From: Rusavskia elegans
Lineage: Eukaryota; Ascomycota; Lecanoromycetes; Teloschistales; Teloschistaceae
Assembly: GCA_011316305.1 (NCBI GenBank)
Contig: SAUG01000084.1
Location: 141,250 to 205,249 of the forward strand
Direction of reading: 5' to 3'
DNA: 64,000 nt
Part shown: piece after piece, positions 24,461-37,982 of the stretch
Position numbering within the stretch: position 1 is the stretch's first letter
How the letters are laid out: each line of letters begins with the position of its first letter
Made by a program: the position numbers and the translations under genes
Notes under the pieces: model-generated
Told to the model about the DNA's origin: nothing
Database searches by the model: none
Seen by the model: the letters and a program-made list of their open reading frames with translations, nothing else

Positions 24461-25683
24461 AATTATAAATTAAATATTTTAATTTATATTTTATATATTA
24501 TTCTAATATATTATCTTATTCCGTTCCTACTTTATCTAATTAATAAATATTACTTTTCTTATTTCTTTTTAGCGAGTTCTATTACGGAACTCGGTTTCGT
24601 AATATAATATTATATATAAATCAATATCTAGTATAGTCTATATTATCCTATTATATTACTATAAAGCCTTTTATTAAATCTATAGTCTATTTCCTCGTTT
24701 CTAGCGTTTTATTCTAAATTGATTTTAGTACTTGGATTTATATCTTTCTATATATCGGTTTCTTTTAGTTTCTAGAGGCGTTTATATATAGTAATATAAT
24801 CTATAATTAATTTTTTATAGAACGTATATTTAGATTCTGACTATTCTCTACCGCGTTTATAGTTTACGACCGATTTAATTTTTATAGATAGTAATTTTAA
24901 TTTAGATATAGCAAAATATTAGATAGTAGCGTAGGTAATATAATAGAGTAATATAATTAATACTAGAAAGAGTTTATATAAAATAGTAGCTAAAAATATA
25001 TAGAAATATATAGTAGAATACGCTAAAAATTTATAGAAATATATAGGCTCGCTTACTTTAGCCGAAGTCTATCTAATAATTATACTAACTGACTAAATTT
25101 TATTTCCGATTTTCTTTTTTTTATCTACTAACTATTACCGTAAATCCCTTATATAATATATACCGTACTATAATACTCGTCGTTCTATTTATTATATTAT
25201 ATAAATATATTTATAGTACGTATTAATCGGACTAATAATATATAAAAATAATATAATAAATAATATAATAGCGCTAAAAGATATTCTAGTACATAAAAAT
25301 ATTATAAAACCGACTCGTAGAGGCCTAGAAAAGATTAGAGGTAATAGAATCGGATAAAAGAAAAGGAAATCCGTTAGTATAATAGTAAAAGAAATATTCT
25401 AAAATAATATATTCTAAATAGTCCAGCTAATTAATTAATAGGATTACCAAAGAAGGCTAGTATAATTATTTTCCGAGATATCTATCGCTATTAAAAAGGT
25501 TTTAATAATCTAATTCTAAAGGTACTATTTACTAGACTATATTATAAAATCTTCGAAAATATTACTATAGAATTTCTTTTAGCCGAAGTTATTAGAATAT
25601 AAAATACGGCGTTAGTAATTTTATATAATTCTATAAAAATATATATTACTATTTATCTAGTAAATAAATATATTTTATTAATA

Positions 25684-25745
25684 TATTACTATTTATATAT
25701 AATTATATTTATATATAATTATATTTATATATAATTATATTTATA
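25684..25745. repeat. 16-bp tandem repeat
   Basis: Three and a half copies of ATTTATATATAATTAT in the non-coding part of hAT-2. Simple AT satellite. Confidence 0.8.
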
Positions 25746-27789
25746 TAATTTAAATATTAATTTAGTAGTAATTTATATAAAATCAATTACTATTTAAGCT
25801 AAAGATTTTTAGTTTATTAAAAACCTAATAAAGAACTTAGAGGTATAGTTAGAAAAAGATAAACTAGTTAATGACCGAATTCTATATAATTTAAAAATAT
25901 AGAAAAAAGAAATATAATTTAGAATTTTTCTAAAAAAGAATATATAGATTCCGGCCGTTATATTAACTGGTATTAAATAAAATATATTACCGTTTACTAT
26001 TACCTATATTATTTATTATAATTAAAAGAAATAATATATCTAAAATATTAATCGTTTATAAAAACTATAGTATTTAACTATTTAATATAATTATAAATTA
26101 AGTTAAATCGAATTTCTATTAATATCTATTTTATAATCTAATCCGATTTTCGGTTTTAATATTAGAAATTAACCCGAACCGCTTAGTAGATTAGATCGAA
26201 CCGATTTACTAAAATTCGGGTCGGATTTCCGAAGTACCGACGGGAACCTATATCGAAGTAGCCAATCTATTCGATAGGTCTAGTATTTTATTAAAAGCTA
26301 GATATTAAACTATTAACTAAAAAAAAAGAAATTTTTTATTATTAAAAATACCTTTAATAGTATACTATAAAATAAATTTATAGATTTTTTTTTAAATTTT
26401 ACTATCGATTCTAAATATCGTTTATTAAATACCGCGATAAAATACCTTCGTATAAACTAGAATAAAGACTAGGATATTCTAAAATTCTATAATTTTTTTT
26501 ATAATATTAAAAGTCTAGCTATTTTTTTTATTAGAAAAATAGTATTCGATTTTTTCTTCAATATTTTATCTAGAGTTATAGTATACTATTTACGTTTAAA
26601 GCGCGAAGTTTAAAGATTTCGGCTATAATAAATAATTAGTTTAGATTATCTAATAGAAAAATATAGAAAAAATGATACTAGATTAATAGTAGAATTCTTT
26701 TATTAATAGATTTTATCTGTTTTTATATAATAAAAGAAATTTTTAAAAATTCGAAAACCGGAACCGAAAAAACCGATTATAGAGTAATCGAAATAGTATT
26801 AATAGAAAAGGTATTTCGAATATCGATAATAATGATTCTAGAAAATATAAATAAAATAATAAATCTAGTATATATTTCATTTAAAATAAAATAGATTATT
26901 AATCTATAAATTATTCTAAAAACCAAGACTAAAGTTAAAGTAATTAGTAATCTAATAATTCTTGTAGTAATAATAATAGATTTTTTAAAGAGTCTATTAT
27001 TAATATAACGAAATGTAATTCTAGTAATATTAATTAGTTAAAAAACCAAAAAAGTCTATTATAGCTTTATTAATAGTCTAAAATAAATAAATTAAAATAA
27101 AGAACGATTTTCTAATAAAAGTATTAATTAAATTACTAGCGAAAAGATATAGTAGAACTATAGTATTTCTAGATCTAAATTTTTAGATTAATATTATTTT
27201 TTAATCTTTAATTATTTAATACGATTTAGCATCTATCTAGTAAATAGAAAAATTCTATTATTAATAGATTAGAAATAAACGCGCTATTTCCTACAGAATA
27301 TATAATTTAAATTAAATAATAATTAATAGTTAAAGCTATCGGAAAATATATATATTACGATTCTATATTCTAGGTAGAATTAATAAATATAGTATCTTTT
27401 CAAATATATTATCTTTATATTAACAAGATATAGTTATAGATCGAATGTTAAAATAATAATAATTTTCTATCTATAATAAAATAATATAAAATGACTAGAT
27501 AGGTAGAAAACGGTTAACCTATTTTAGTATAAATTTAATAGTAGTTTTTATTTATATATTATAGGCCGAAAAGTATATATTTGTAAATATAATATCGAAT
27601 ACCGCTGTATTTATAAAATCTATTAATAATACTATTATATAGACGGGAGCTAATAGCGATAAAAAAACAATAATAAAAATATATAATAGTCCGAATCGAT
27701 TCCGGAACTAGTATATAAAGAAATCGAAACTTGAAATAAATATTTAGTAAATTCTTTATCGCTATTTAAAAATACCGATTATATAATTA

Positions 27790-30700
27790 AACTAGATTGA
27801 TGAAATCTACCGTATAGTTTAATCTATAGCCTATCTAAACGCGAGCTCGACGAGTTATATAATTATTTAGATAGTATTTTAAAAAAAAATGCTAGATTCG
27901 CTATTTAATATTTTCTATAGAAGTTTCTATTTTTTTTATATTAAAAAAAGATAGTAGTTTTTATATATATCTCGACTATAAAGGTTTTAATAAAATAATT
28001 ATTAAAAATCGTTATCTTTTATCTTTTATTTCTAAGATCCTAGATCGATTATTAAAGGTAGAATACTTTTCTAAATATAATATTAAAGACGTCTACTATC
28101 GAGTTTAAATTAAAAAAGATAATAAATAGAAGACTATATTTTATTATATCTTTCGGTTTTACTAATATACCTACGATATTTTAAACCTATATTAATAAAA
28201 CTTTAAAAAAAACTGGTTAATAAATATTATATAGTCTATTTAAATAATATTCCAATCTTTTTTAATTCGGAAAAAAAATACTAGAATTATATCCGATAGA
28301 TAGTTTATAAACTTTATAATATATAGATAAATTAAAATTTAAAAAATATACTTTTAGTATTAAAAATATAAAGTTTTCAGACTTTATTATATCTATAGAA
28401 AACATATCGATGGATCCGGAATAAATAGTAACTATTAAAAAATAGCCGATTCTAAAAATTTACCGGAAAATATAAATTTTTTTAAAGTTTATAAATTTTT
28501 ATCGGCGTTTTATTTACTAATATACTTAGATTATAATACCTTTAAAAAGTTTATTTATAGAAAATATTACCGAAAAGAAATCGGAATCGTTTTACTAAAT
28601 TATCGGAATCTAAAAGGCTTTTAAAAAACGAAAATATATTTTTAATACCGCCGAGATATTATAATATTTTAATCGGAAAAAAAAAACCTAGATTAAAACT
28701 AATACTTTTAGAATTAGGTTATCTGAAATTATATTTTAATCTAATAACCATAGTTACTAGTATCAAGTTATATTTTAGTTAAACAAAATATTTTCTAATA
28801 AACGTAATTATAAAATATAAAATACTAAATTACTTACTATATATTAAATTCTTTAAATAATAGATATATTTTTTTAAAGGCGCGAAAAATATAATAAAAG
28901 TCTAGATAGATTATAATAACCTCCGGGGTTTTGTAAAAATTGAAAAATTTAACGTTAAATAATATTACTAGGTTATTAAATTAGCTACTATAGACTTTAA
29001 TATCTTCTATTATTTAGAAAAAACGAACCTAGCTAATCCGCTATCTAGAAAACCGGATTATAAAAATATTATTTTTTAAATCTAAATAATATTACTAATA
29101 ATTCAGCGGAAATTAAACTTTATTAACTAGAAATCTAATAGTAAACCGTCTTTATTATAAACGGTTCAAATTAATTATATTCTACGCGGGCGTATAATAG
29201 AAAAGTCTAAAAAACCTTTTATAAAATCTAAAAATTCGAATAATAATAGAATTAATCTTCTATTACTAATAAAAAAACGCGATATATTTTATATATCGAG
29301 ATTATTTCCGGATATAATAGGCTGACGACGCGGTAGTAATAGATTAATAATAACTATATCCGATAAAAAAATAATAATAGAATAAATTCTATTACTAGAA
29401 ATATATACTATAGCCTAAATATTCTATATTAAATAAATAAAAAGGCTACTATTAATAAACTAGTTGATAGTAAAGTAATTTCTAGTATATAGGATATAAT
29501 TATCTAGTTTTAAAATCGAAACGCCGATATAAAAAAATATATATAAACTATCTAGCGTAAATTAAAAAAAACGCCGGGCTATAAAATATAGAAGTAAAAA
29601 TTGGTTTTTTCTTTTATAAAAAGTCTTTAGATATATTTAAAAATAAGGTATTATATATAAAGTTTTTAACAAAATACTATAATAATTCTATAACTAAATA
29701 TTTTAGATATTAGCGAATTTTGTCGCTTATTTATCGTAGCTATAGCTAGCCGAATTTATCTAAATATATTGGAAAGTATATAAAAATATATAATATCTAT
29801 TATTAAATTAAAATCTATAGATATAAATTATATAAAATGTTTTAAATTTTACTATATTTTATATTGCTATAGAAAGAGATAATAATAGATTTTATTACTA
29901 GATTACTATCTATTCGATATTTTCAGGGCGTAGTAAATTTAGTATTTATAGCTATTAATCGATTTACTAAAATAACGAGATATATTCTTTATTATAAAAT
30001 TATTAATACGAATGATTTTATAGAATTTATTATTAATAAACTCTAATATAATGGATTTATTTTTAATAGGATCATTAGTAATAGAAGATTACTATTTATA
30101 AATAAATTCTAGTCGGAGGTCTACTATTATTCGTCTGGCCTTTTTATCGGGTTTCGAACCCGGATCGGAGGAACCGACCCGAGTTTCTAACCGTATTAAG
30201 AAGGAAACTAACTTTAAATAGTAATTTTAACGCGTTAACTACGTTTCTCGCGAAGTCGGGTCGCCACTTTAAACCGAAGTGGCCAGTCTAACTATTATCT
30301 AAAAATTAGATATAGTTTAAATATTATATTGTATTTTTAAATAGATAGATAAATTAAAAAATAAAATTTATTATAAAAATATTATCTAAATGTATATATT
30401 TGAAAAAAATAAAAAAAACTAGGCTAAATTTGTATTTTTAGCTAAAATTATCTATAATAATAGTAAATATAATATTATAAAAATATTTTTTTTCAAAACG
30501 TTTATAGACTATAATTTAAATATAATATTCGAAGAAATTAAAAATAATACTCTAGAAAGAAAAATAGTAAAAACGAAATAACTAATAGTAAAAAAAAAGT
30601 TATAAATTTATTCAAAATAAATAAATTGATATATATAAATTAGAATAAAGTTTGAATAAATTAAACTAAATATTATAATAAAAAATATTAATCGATAGAA

Positions 30701-30880
30701 TATAAAATTAACGATTTAGTACTATTGTCTATAAAAAATCTAAAATTTAAATAATTAGAAAAAATTATTTCTAAATTTATTGATCTATATTAGATTTCGA
30801 AATAATTAAATCTTTAGATTTATAGATTAGTTTTTCTAATTAAATTAAAGATTTATAATACCTTTTATATATTTTTATTA
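27790..30880 (+). pseudogene. Gypsy-B pol relic (RT, RNase H, integrase)
   Basis: Reading through RIP-type stops: an RT entry block YSLSKRELDELYNYLDSILK (27830-27890); IIIKNRYLLSFISKILDRLL (27980-28040); IKDVYYRV (28085-28110); FGFTNIPTIF*TYINKTLK (28152-28208), which is the classic FGLTNAPATFQ block; VYLNNIP, from YLDDI (28234-28254); and DPE*IVTIKK*P (about 28413-28446), the start of the RT-RNase H connection. The integrase core is readable as DFITRLLSIRYFQGVVNLVF, with AINRFTKITRY after it (29884-29990). The C-terminal part resumes after the MITE, with DLVLLSIKNLKFK*LEK near 30715-30765. The enzyme set would copy RNA to DNA and integrate it; here it is dead. Confidence 0.82.
30131..30290. 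mobile_element. 160-bp hAT MITE, copy 1
   Basis: Starts TCGTCTGGCC, ends GGCCAGTCTA, and is flanked by a perfect ACTATTAT duplication (30123-30130 and 30291-30298). It interrupts the Gypsy-B integrase. The internal core AACGCGTTAACTACGTTTCT with CGCGAAGTCGGGTCGCCACT is GC-rich and close to the copies at 36374 and 55105. Confidence 0.9.
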
Positions 30881-31190
30881 AAAAAGTTCTATTACTATTA
30901 AAATAGCAAATTACTAGAATATCTATTATCGGATTTTATTAATAATAAAGAAGAATAGAAAATAAAAGCTATTTTAAATAAAAGATTTATAAAACCTACA
31001 AATAGTAAGAAACTAAAAACGGAATATCTAATTAAATAAACTGGTTAATTAAAGAAATTTAATTTCTAATAGCTATAAAATAATTTTAAAAAGATTTAAA
31101 GATTTATCGAAATATATAATTAGGATAACTTTCTAATAACATAATATAAGCTAGAATATAATAAAAAAAAGGCAGGATTTAATAGAAATA

Positions 31191-33110
31191 AACTAAAATT
31201 ATTGATATTAAACGTTTATAGAATATATATATATATATATATTATATATATCTAGAAAATAATTATTATAGTTAATATAACCTATTTAAATTACGCTATG
31301 GAATCTATAATATTCTAATTCTTATTTATTAGAATACGAATGATAAATTTTTATCTTTAAATATTTATATTAATATAAATAATCTAGTTTTATAATAAAT
31401 TTCTATTCCGGGCTATCTTTCTCATCTATAATAGACGGAGGAAATAGTATAGAAAGAGAAATCGCTTTTAATACTACCGAGAAAATAGTCTATAGAAACT
31501 TATAAACTAAATTAAAAATATTAAAAGACGTTAGACTATTTATCTAAAAAACCGTCTAAAAAGCCGGGGTATCGGTAGTTCTAATTTCTAGAAATTAGAA
31601 TCCGGATATTTCCGACGCCTTCGAAACTATATACGAAAAAGTTAACGGAAACTATATTAGACCGATAAGTAAAAGAATTAATAGAGACTATAATAAAATA
31701 ATAGATAATAAAATTTCCTTTTTAATAATATACGGAAAGGTAATTCGATATAATATCTTATTATTAAAATTATTAAAAATGCGGAATCTATTTAAAGATA
31801 TATTAGATAAAGATATCGTTTTATATAAAAAAAAAACCTCGATAATAGTCAGTATAGATTACTCGATTATCAGCGTCGGATATTCTACTATAGGCGTTCG
31901 AATCTAAATAGATTTAAATATTCTATTATCTAAGATTTTAGAAACAGTATTAGAAAAGGATATATAATATTTATATCGTTCTATTATCGAAAATACTATA
32001 ATCCGAAGAATTTTACCAGATTTTATAGCGATACGTTAATAATTGGCTACTTTATTTAGAAGATTATAGATTATATCTAGGGATTTTAAATCTACTACCG
32101 CCGAGCGTAATATAACTATAAATATCGGAGCTATTATCGAGATACTAGTAGTATCTATTCTAAAAAAAAAAGTCTAGATACTACCGGTAGGATAGAACTT
32201 TTATAATATAAGCGAAAGATAAATAGAAATAGTAATAGTAAATCGAAGCCGCGTAGAAAATTAAAGCCGAGAAAGAAAAATATAGCTAGAAGACGCTAGA
32301 ATTTAAAATATATAATTTTTACCGTTAAAAAAAATTTATCTATTTTATATAATTATATTCTTTCGAACTAAACTTTTATTAATATATCTATAGATATTAA
32401 AATATTAGATTATTAAATTTAAAGCTTCTATAAACTATTCTAAGGTCTCGGAATTATAAATAAACTTATAAAATATTATATTAAAGGCCGAGATATATTA
32501 ACAGATATTTATAATATCTAGATCTAATTTGATAGCTTCTTTATAGATTTATAGTTATTTAAAAAAAGTTATTTCTATTTTAGATAGTAAAATAGTAGAC
32601 GTATATAATTTACTATATAGCTAAATTAAAAATATAGAATATCTATTATAGTTTGCCTTAAATTAATATAATAGAGAAAACTATACCGTTTTATAATTAA
32701 ATAGTTTTCTCCTATTTTTTTATATTTTAAATTAATTTTAGTAAAATAGTTTTTCGAATATTTAAAAACTAAACGAAAGCGATTTATATTACTATAATTA
32801 CTAGTCGCGTAGTAGAAATATCTAATATATAATAGAAAAGATATATCTATATATATAAAGTAGAAAGATTTATATAAATAAATAAATTATTAAAGTAAAT
32901 AAAATATAGAAAATAAGAATTTTTATTAAATAAAATATTACTATATTATTACTAGTATATCGAATCCGTATCGTTTCGAACGTTTATTTACTATTTAAAA
33001 TTTTTAAATATTTATAATAGATTCGAGTCTGATTACATCTAATAGAATTTTTATCTAGTATTTTTTAAAAGCTATATATATATAGATATACGAATATAAT
33101 GTATATCTAT
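31191..33110. other. unidentified region with coding-like relic
   Basis: Begins with a TA microsatellite (31227-31249). From about 31440 to 32330 the plus strand has unusually sparse stops. One readable piece is NLFKDILDKDIVLYKKKTSI (about 31785-31845), followed by IIVSIDYSIISVGYSTIGVR; another, near 32085-32150, is KSTTAERNITINIGAIIEIL. I do not recognise the family. It may be the gag region of a further element or a separate decayed gene. 32.3-33.1 kb shows nothing. Confidence 0.4.
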
Positions 33111-33114
33111 AAAT

Positions 33115-33535
33115 ATATAGAATTAATCATTCGAATTTTAATTTTAATCTTTTACGATTTTAACGCTAGAGGCGCTGAATCGATTAGATTACGTAATTAT
33201 TTAGTATTTAAATATTTTACCGAGAATTCGAATTAAGGATTCCCGAAGGAGCTAGATCTGGACTAAAATCTAGAAGGAAACCGTGATCTATTTAACTTTA
33301 ATTAACTTTATTTCCTTCGATCGATCGGGCTAGGCCGAGACGATCTACTGTCTAGTCTTTCTGTATTTTAAACTCTGTAAAAATCGACTTAGTCGATAGA
33401 AAAAACTTAAGTATTAGATTAGCCTTCGAGGGATTCGAATCCCCGACCCGCTGGATTAACTCCGCTAACTCCGAGATGGAACGCGAATCCGTTAGGCCTC
33501 CAGGTCACGCAGCGTTACCACTGCGCCACCAGGTC
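33115..33535 (-). mobile_element. SINE-1 copy d
   Basis: Reverse-strand SINE with one of the best preserved heads. On the minus strand it reads TGGCGCAGTGGTAACGCTGC with the B box GGATTCGAATCC, followed by the family body to ATTAATTCTATATA. Compared with copies a and c it has fewer C/T changes in the head. A target duplication could not be settled. Confidence 0.85.
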
Positions 33536-33849
33536 TAGTCGGTACTATAATATAATATTAATATATTCCAGATTATATTATAGATTTTAGAAAATTTATA
33601 TTCGATTTATAATAGTATTATTTTCTTTTTATCTTTATCCTAATATATATCTATATAACCGAGATATAAATATATACGGATAGAAGCCGATTATAATAAT
33701 AGCTAAAAAGTAACTTTAATTTTTATTTTTTTTTAATTTAAATAGATAATTATATAGTTAATAGATTAATTTAATAAATACTATAAAATATATAGACAGA
33801 TATTATATAATATCGGAGATAATATTATTAAAAGAAAAGTAATTATAAA

Positions 33850-34113
33850 CGCTAAATCGTTTATATTGATTCTAGAAATATAATTAGAACGTTTAGAAAC
33901 GAAGTTTACCGTCTAGTCGCTAGAATATCGCTAGCGTATCGGATCTCGATTCTTTCTTACTTTTTCCTTTCCTTTATTACTAGGTTATATTCTAGTCTTT
34001 CTAAAATATAAATTAGTTTTATAATATATCTTTCGCCTGGTTTATAATTATATATTGCTCTAGAAATATTCCGTTTTAATAGTTTTTCTTTTACTAATTG
34101 CTTATTAGATAAA
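33850..34113. repeat. dispersed repeat V, copy 2
   Basis: Aligns with 20068-20310 in the same orientation and diverges at about 34113. It retains the tRNA-like stretch GTCTAGTCGCTAGAATATCG followed by ATCTCGATTC. Candidate second SINE family. Confidence 0.6.
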
Positions 34114-34629
34114 ATCGAATATAAAAGTTTAGTTTTATTTATTAAATATCTTCTATTACGGGTTAATATTCGTGGTAAAGTATTATCTATAATAGTTTTC
34201 TGAAAAAAATTATAGTCTTTTATAAATATAAAACGTTTATTTAAATTGGTTTTATAGAATTGAAAACTACTATTATCGTCTTTTAAAATTATTAATTTAC
34301 TAGTTTTTAGAAATTTACTTTAATATAATATTGAATTATCGTCGTTATATTTTATTTAAAAGATATTTTTTTATCTAATCGATATACTTTTAAAAAATAA
34401 TTTACTTTATTATAATTACAGTACGTTTTGAAACTTTTTTTTAATTTATTTTTAAAATTTCATTTTTTATAATATTTTTATAGAGAATTCAGTTCTATTA
34501 ATATATATTTATATTAACTATTTCACTTTCTTCAGATATTATCTTTTATAGAATTTTTCTAATCAACATTTAACGTTATTTTATAGTTTTATAATATTGA
34601 ATTTTTCTATATTTCGTTTATATAATTTA
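34114..34629. other. less-mutated spacer
   Basis: No gene recognised. Compared with the flanks, CpA and TpG are visibly more frequent (for example near 34160, 34420 and 34530), suggesting low-copy DNA that escaped RIP. Ends with ATAATTTA, the target duplication of the next element. Confidence 0.5.
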
Positions 34630-35662
34630 TAGACTGGCTATTTCGATACGAATTTCCATCGATATTTTAAAAACCCGATCCGAATTTAAATAAATCGGTT
34701 CGACCCGACTAGATTGGCTATTTCGATACGGGTTTCCGTCGGTATTTCGGAAATCCGACCCGAGTTTTAGCGAGTCGGTTTAATCTAATCTATTAAACGA
34801 TATAGATCTGTTTCTAAAATTAGAACCGAAAGTCAAATTAGATTATAAAATAGAAATTAACGGAAACCCGATCTAATCTACTAAATCTTCTATATATAAT
34901 ATAATACTATGATTTTTATAGTATAATACTATAGTAAATACAATAAATAAATAATTATTTAATTTTATCAATAAATAATATAAATGGATAATTTATTTCC
35001 TTTTATTGAATTAAATTTTAATAGGTAGATATAACTTTTATACTAGAATTATATTTTTATACTAGGTTTTAGCGGTTTTAATAGATCGAATCCGGAAATC
35101 TAGATTCGATTTAGAACCGAGTCGGTTTAGTATCTAGAAAAATTAGAACCGAGTCGGTTCGGTACCTAGAAAAGTCGGAACCGATTCGGTTCGAACCCGG
35201 AATACGACCTCGGGTTCGAAATCCGACCCGACGGCCAGTCTAGACCCGATATACTAAACGGCTATAGATCGGTTTCTATAGTTAAAACCGAAAATAATTA
35301 GATTATAAAATAAAAATCGATAGAAATTTGATCCGATATACTAGGTTTTCTATAGATATTATAATACTTTAATCAATATAATATTATATTTATAGAATTA
35401 AATCATTTAATAATATATAAATGTAATATATTTAGATAATATATTTAATCTAACTAGAAATCTTTTAACCAGCGTATTTAATTAATTAGATTTATTTTAG
35501 ATAGATATATTTATATTTTTATAGGAAATTTTAGTAGTTTCAATAGATTAAACCAGGGAATTCGGATTTAATTTAAAATTAAATCGAATTAAATTTTTAA
35601 AAAATTCGATCCGATTCGATTTAATATCTAGAAAAATCGGAACCGATCCGACGGCCAGTCTA
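34630..35662. mobile_element. hAT MITE interrupted by another hAT MITE (outer)
   Basis: Starts TAGACTGGC, ends CCAGTCTA, with a perfect 8-bp duplication ATAATTTA (34622-34629 and 35663-35670). Excluding the nested copy at 34710-35242 it is about 500 bp, the usual size of this family. Confidence 0.9.
34710..35242. mobile_element. nested hAT MITE (inner), 533 bp
   Basis: Starts TAGATTGGC and ends GGCCAGTCTA. Flanked by GACCCGAC (34702-34709) and GACCCGAT (35243-35250), 8 bp with one C/T change. It is inserted in the GC-rich subterminal part of the outer copy. Subterminal sequence is still rich in CCGACCCGA and GAACCGAGTCGG motifs. Confidence 0.9.
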
Positions 35663-35719
35663 ATAATTTATTATCGAAATCGATAGATATTATAATTAGA
35701 TTATCTAATATATAATAGA

Positions 35720-36267
35720 TAGACTGGCTATTTCGGTACGGGTTTCTATTGGTATTTTAGAAATCCGATCCGAGTTTTAATAAATCGGTTCGATTTAACC
35801 CTTTAAATAGTATAGGTCGGTTTCTAAAATTAGAACCGAAAATTAAATCGGATTATAAAATAGAAATTAATAGAAATTTGATTAAATACGCTAAATCTTT
35901 TATATATAGTAAAATAATATAATTAATTAGTAAATTAACTAATAATTTTTTTTTATAAAGTAATATATTTAGATAATATTTTTTATCTAACTAGAATCCT
36001 TCTAACTACTATAGTTATTTAAATAAAATTATTTTAGATAAATAAATAAAACTTTTAAACTAAATTTATATTTTTTTCTAAATTTTAATAGTTTTAATAG
36101 CTTTAGCGGATTAATTCCGGAAATTCGAATTCGATTCGGAACCGAATCGATTTAGTATTTAGAAAAGTCGGAACCGACTCTATTCGGTATCTAGAAAAGT
36201 CGAAACCGATTCGGGTCGGATCGGTTTTTTTAACTCGGGTTCAAAATCCGATCCGACGGCGAATATA
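35720..36267. mobile_element. hAT MITE, 548 bp
   Basis: Starts TAGACTGGC; the right end is degenerate (GGCGAATATA in place of GGCCAGTCTA). Flanks ATAATAGA and ATTATAGA agree at 7 of 8 positions. Non-coding. Confidence 0.72.
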
Positions 36268-36373
36268 ATTATAGATTTAATTATTTTATATAATTTTACC
36301 TTTTATTCATTTTCTAAATCCTCGTTTAAATATTATCAATACGGCGTTATTATTTTGTTTCGTTGCTAATATC

Positions 36374-36533
36374 TAGATTGGCTATTTCGGTCCAAAGTGG
36401 CGACTCGATTTCGCGATAAACGTGGCTAACGCGTCGAAATTACTAGTTAAAGTTAGTTTCCTTCCTAATACGGTTAGAAACTCGGGTCGGTTCCTTCGAT
36501 CCGGGTTCGAAACCCGATAAAACGGCCAGACTA
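36374..36533. mobile_element. 160-bp hAT MITE, copy 2 (reversed)
   Basis: Exactly 160 bp like its relatives, in reverse orientation. Starts TAGATTGGC and ends GGCCAGACTA. The core GCGACTCGATTTCGCGATAA matches the other copies on the opposite strand. Flanks (CTAATATC and ATCTATTT) do not match, so the target duplication has decayed or a flank was exchanged. Confidence 0.83.
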
Positions 36534-36590
36534 ATCTATTTATAAAAGCTAATTCTTTAATTTTTTACAGTTTATATAATATTTATTAGA

Positions 36591-37045
36591 TCGATTGTCG
36601 GATTAGATTTCGAATCCGGATTAAAAGAACCGATTTAATCCGAATCGGTTTTAACTTTAGATTTTCGGTTTCTAGTTTATAATCTAATTAGATCCGAATA
36701 ATTCGATAAATTTATATAATTTATATAATTCTAGTATCATTCTAGTATAAAAGTTGTACGAATAATTTTAAAAAGTTCTAGTTAATTAACTACGCTAGAA
36801 AAAAGGATTTCAGTTAAACTAAATATATTATTTAAATATCTTATATTCATTTATAAATGATTATTTAATTAACTAAATTATAATATTATACTATTAATCA
36901 AAAATTGAAGATTTAGTATATTTTTATCGGATTCCCGAATTTAACTCGGAACCGACTATTTAGTAAATCGAATCGATTTAATTCGCTAAAAATTCGGATT
37001 AGTTTATAGATACCGACGGAAATCTATATCGAAGTAGCCAGTCTA
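36591..37045. mobile_element. hAT MITE, 455 bp
   Basis: Begins TCGATTGTCGG and ends GTAGCCAGTCTA. The two ends correspond to the two different terminal types of hAT-2, so it is an internal-deletion derivative. The flanks TTATTAGA and ATATTAAT are only weakly similar. Confidence 0.7.
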
Positions 37046-37982
37046 ATATTAATAAATTTTATTAAATTTAATATTACGGATTGATTTTGATAGTAATATT
37101 ATAATATAAAAGATATTCAAAATAGAAATTATATATTAATCTAAAGTAGATAATCTAAATATATTTAAAATATCAGTTTTTCTATTATATCTATAAATTT
37201 AGATATAATAAACAATTATCTAAGATTTATATAAATAATATTTAATTATAAAAATAGTATATAGCGATAATTAATTAATAAAATACGAACTATAAAAACG
37301 TCGAATTCTTTATTATCTATTTATTTAAAGTATTTATTAATAAAAACTATCGGAATAAACAATTTTTATCATTTTTATTTACTAAAACTAATAAACTAGC
37401 CTTTTTTACAAGTATATATATATTTAAATAAAGAATCTTCGAATATTTTAATATTGATTTACTACAATTACTAAATATCTATTAATACTAAAAATAAAAT
37501 AGTTTTATATATTTCAGTCTATTAAAATATAATCGGAAATCTAGCGCTGTATTAAATACTATAGCGTTTCTATAAATACGCTGTTTATATCTATAATAAT
37601 CGCGTTTTTTATACTATTCTCTTTATTATAATTACTTTTATCTCTATTTAATACGCGATTGATAGATTAAAATAGAATATATTAATGATATAGGAAGTAT
37701 ATAGTCTATTTGAATTTATATAAAAAATTATATTTCATTTCGTTTATATTTTTCTATTTTATATAATTTATAATATAATCAGTTGTAAAAAAATTCAAAG
37801 TATTTTTAAATTGATAAATAGTTAATATTATTATAGATCTAATTTGATATAATATAAATTCAGAACTATAATTGAAACTATATTATATAGTAGTAGCAAT
37901 CGCCATTTTAATAGAAAATTAAATTTAGTACTATCGATATATATTACGACTTTAATTTAAATTGAAATTTCCTTTTGGAAGG
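37046..37982. other. unidentified AT-rich spacer
   Basis: No recognisable gene or repeat. Moderately depleted of CpA but retaining islands such as 37440-37560 and 37930-37980. Confidence 0.5.

Larger units (their letters stand above)
21092..26269 (+). mobile_element. hAT-2, complete 5.2-kb two-gene DNA transposon
   Basis: Starts TAGTTTGGCC and ends GCCAATCTA, inverted termini matching the MITEs. It is flanked by TCCGATAG (21084-21091) and TTCGATAG (26270-26277), an 8-bp hAT target duplication differing only by one C/T. It contains a plus-strand transposase (about 21500-23830) and a minus-strand second gene (about 24460-23960), tail to tail, followed by ~1.8 kb of non-coding or unreadable sequence. 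It is the likely parent type of the MITEs across the window. All coding is destroyed by RIP-type stops. Confidence 0.87.
26278..31190 (+). mobile_element. Gypsy-B, plus-strand LTR retrotransposon relic
   Basis: A Gypsy element distinct from Gypsy-A, beginning right at the hAT-2 target duplication and ending near 31.2 kb. Pol is well readable (next entry). The first 1.4 kb should be gag and protease, but no zinc knuckle or protease triad could be confirmed. No LTR pair was found, so both limits are approximate. Confidence 0.75.

Noticed and set aside
25684..25745. Replication origin or centromere satellite
   Set aside because: Only three and a half short AT units inside a hAT element; not a satellite array.
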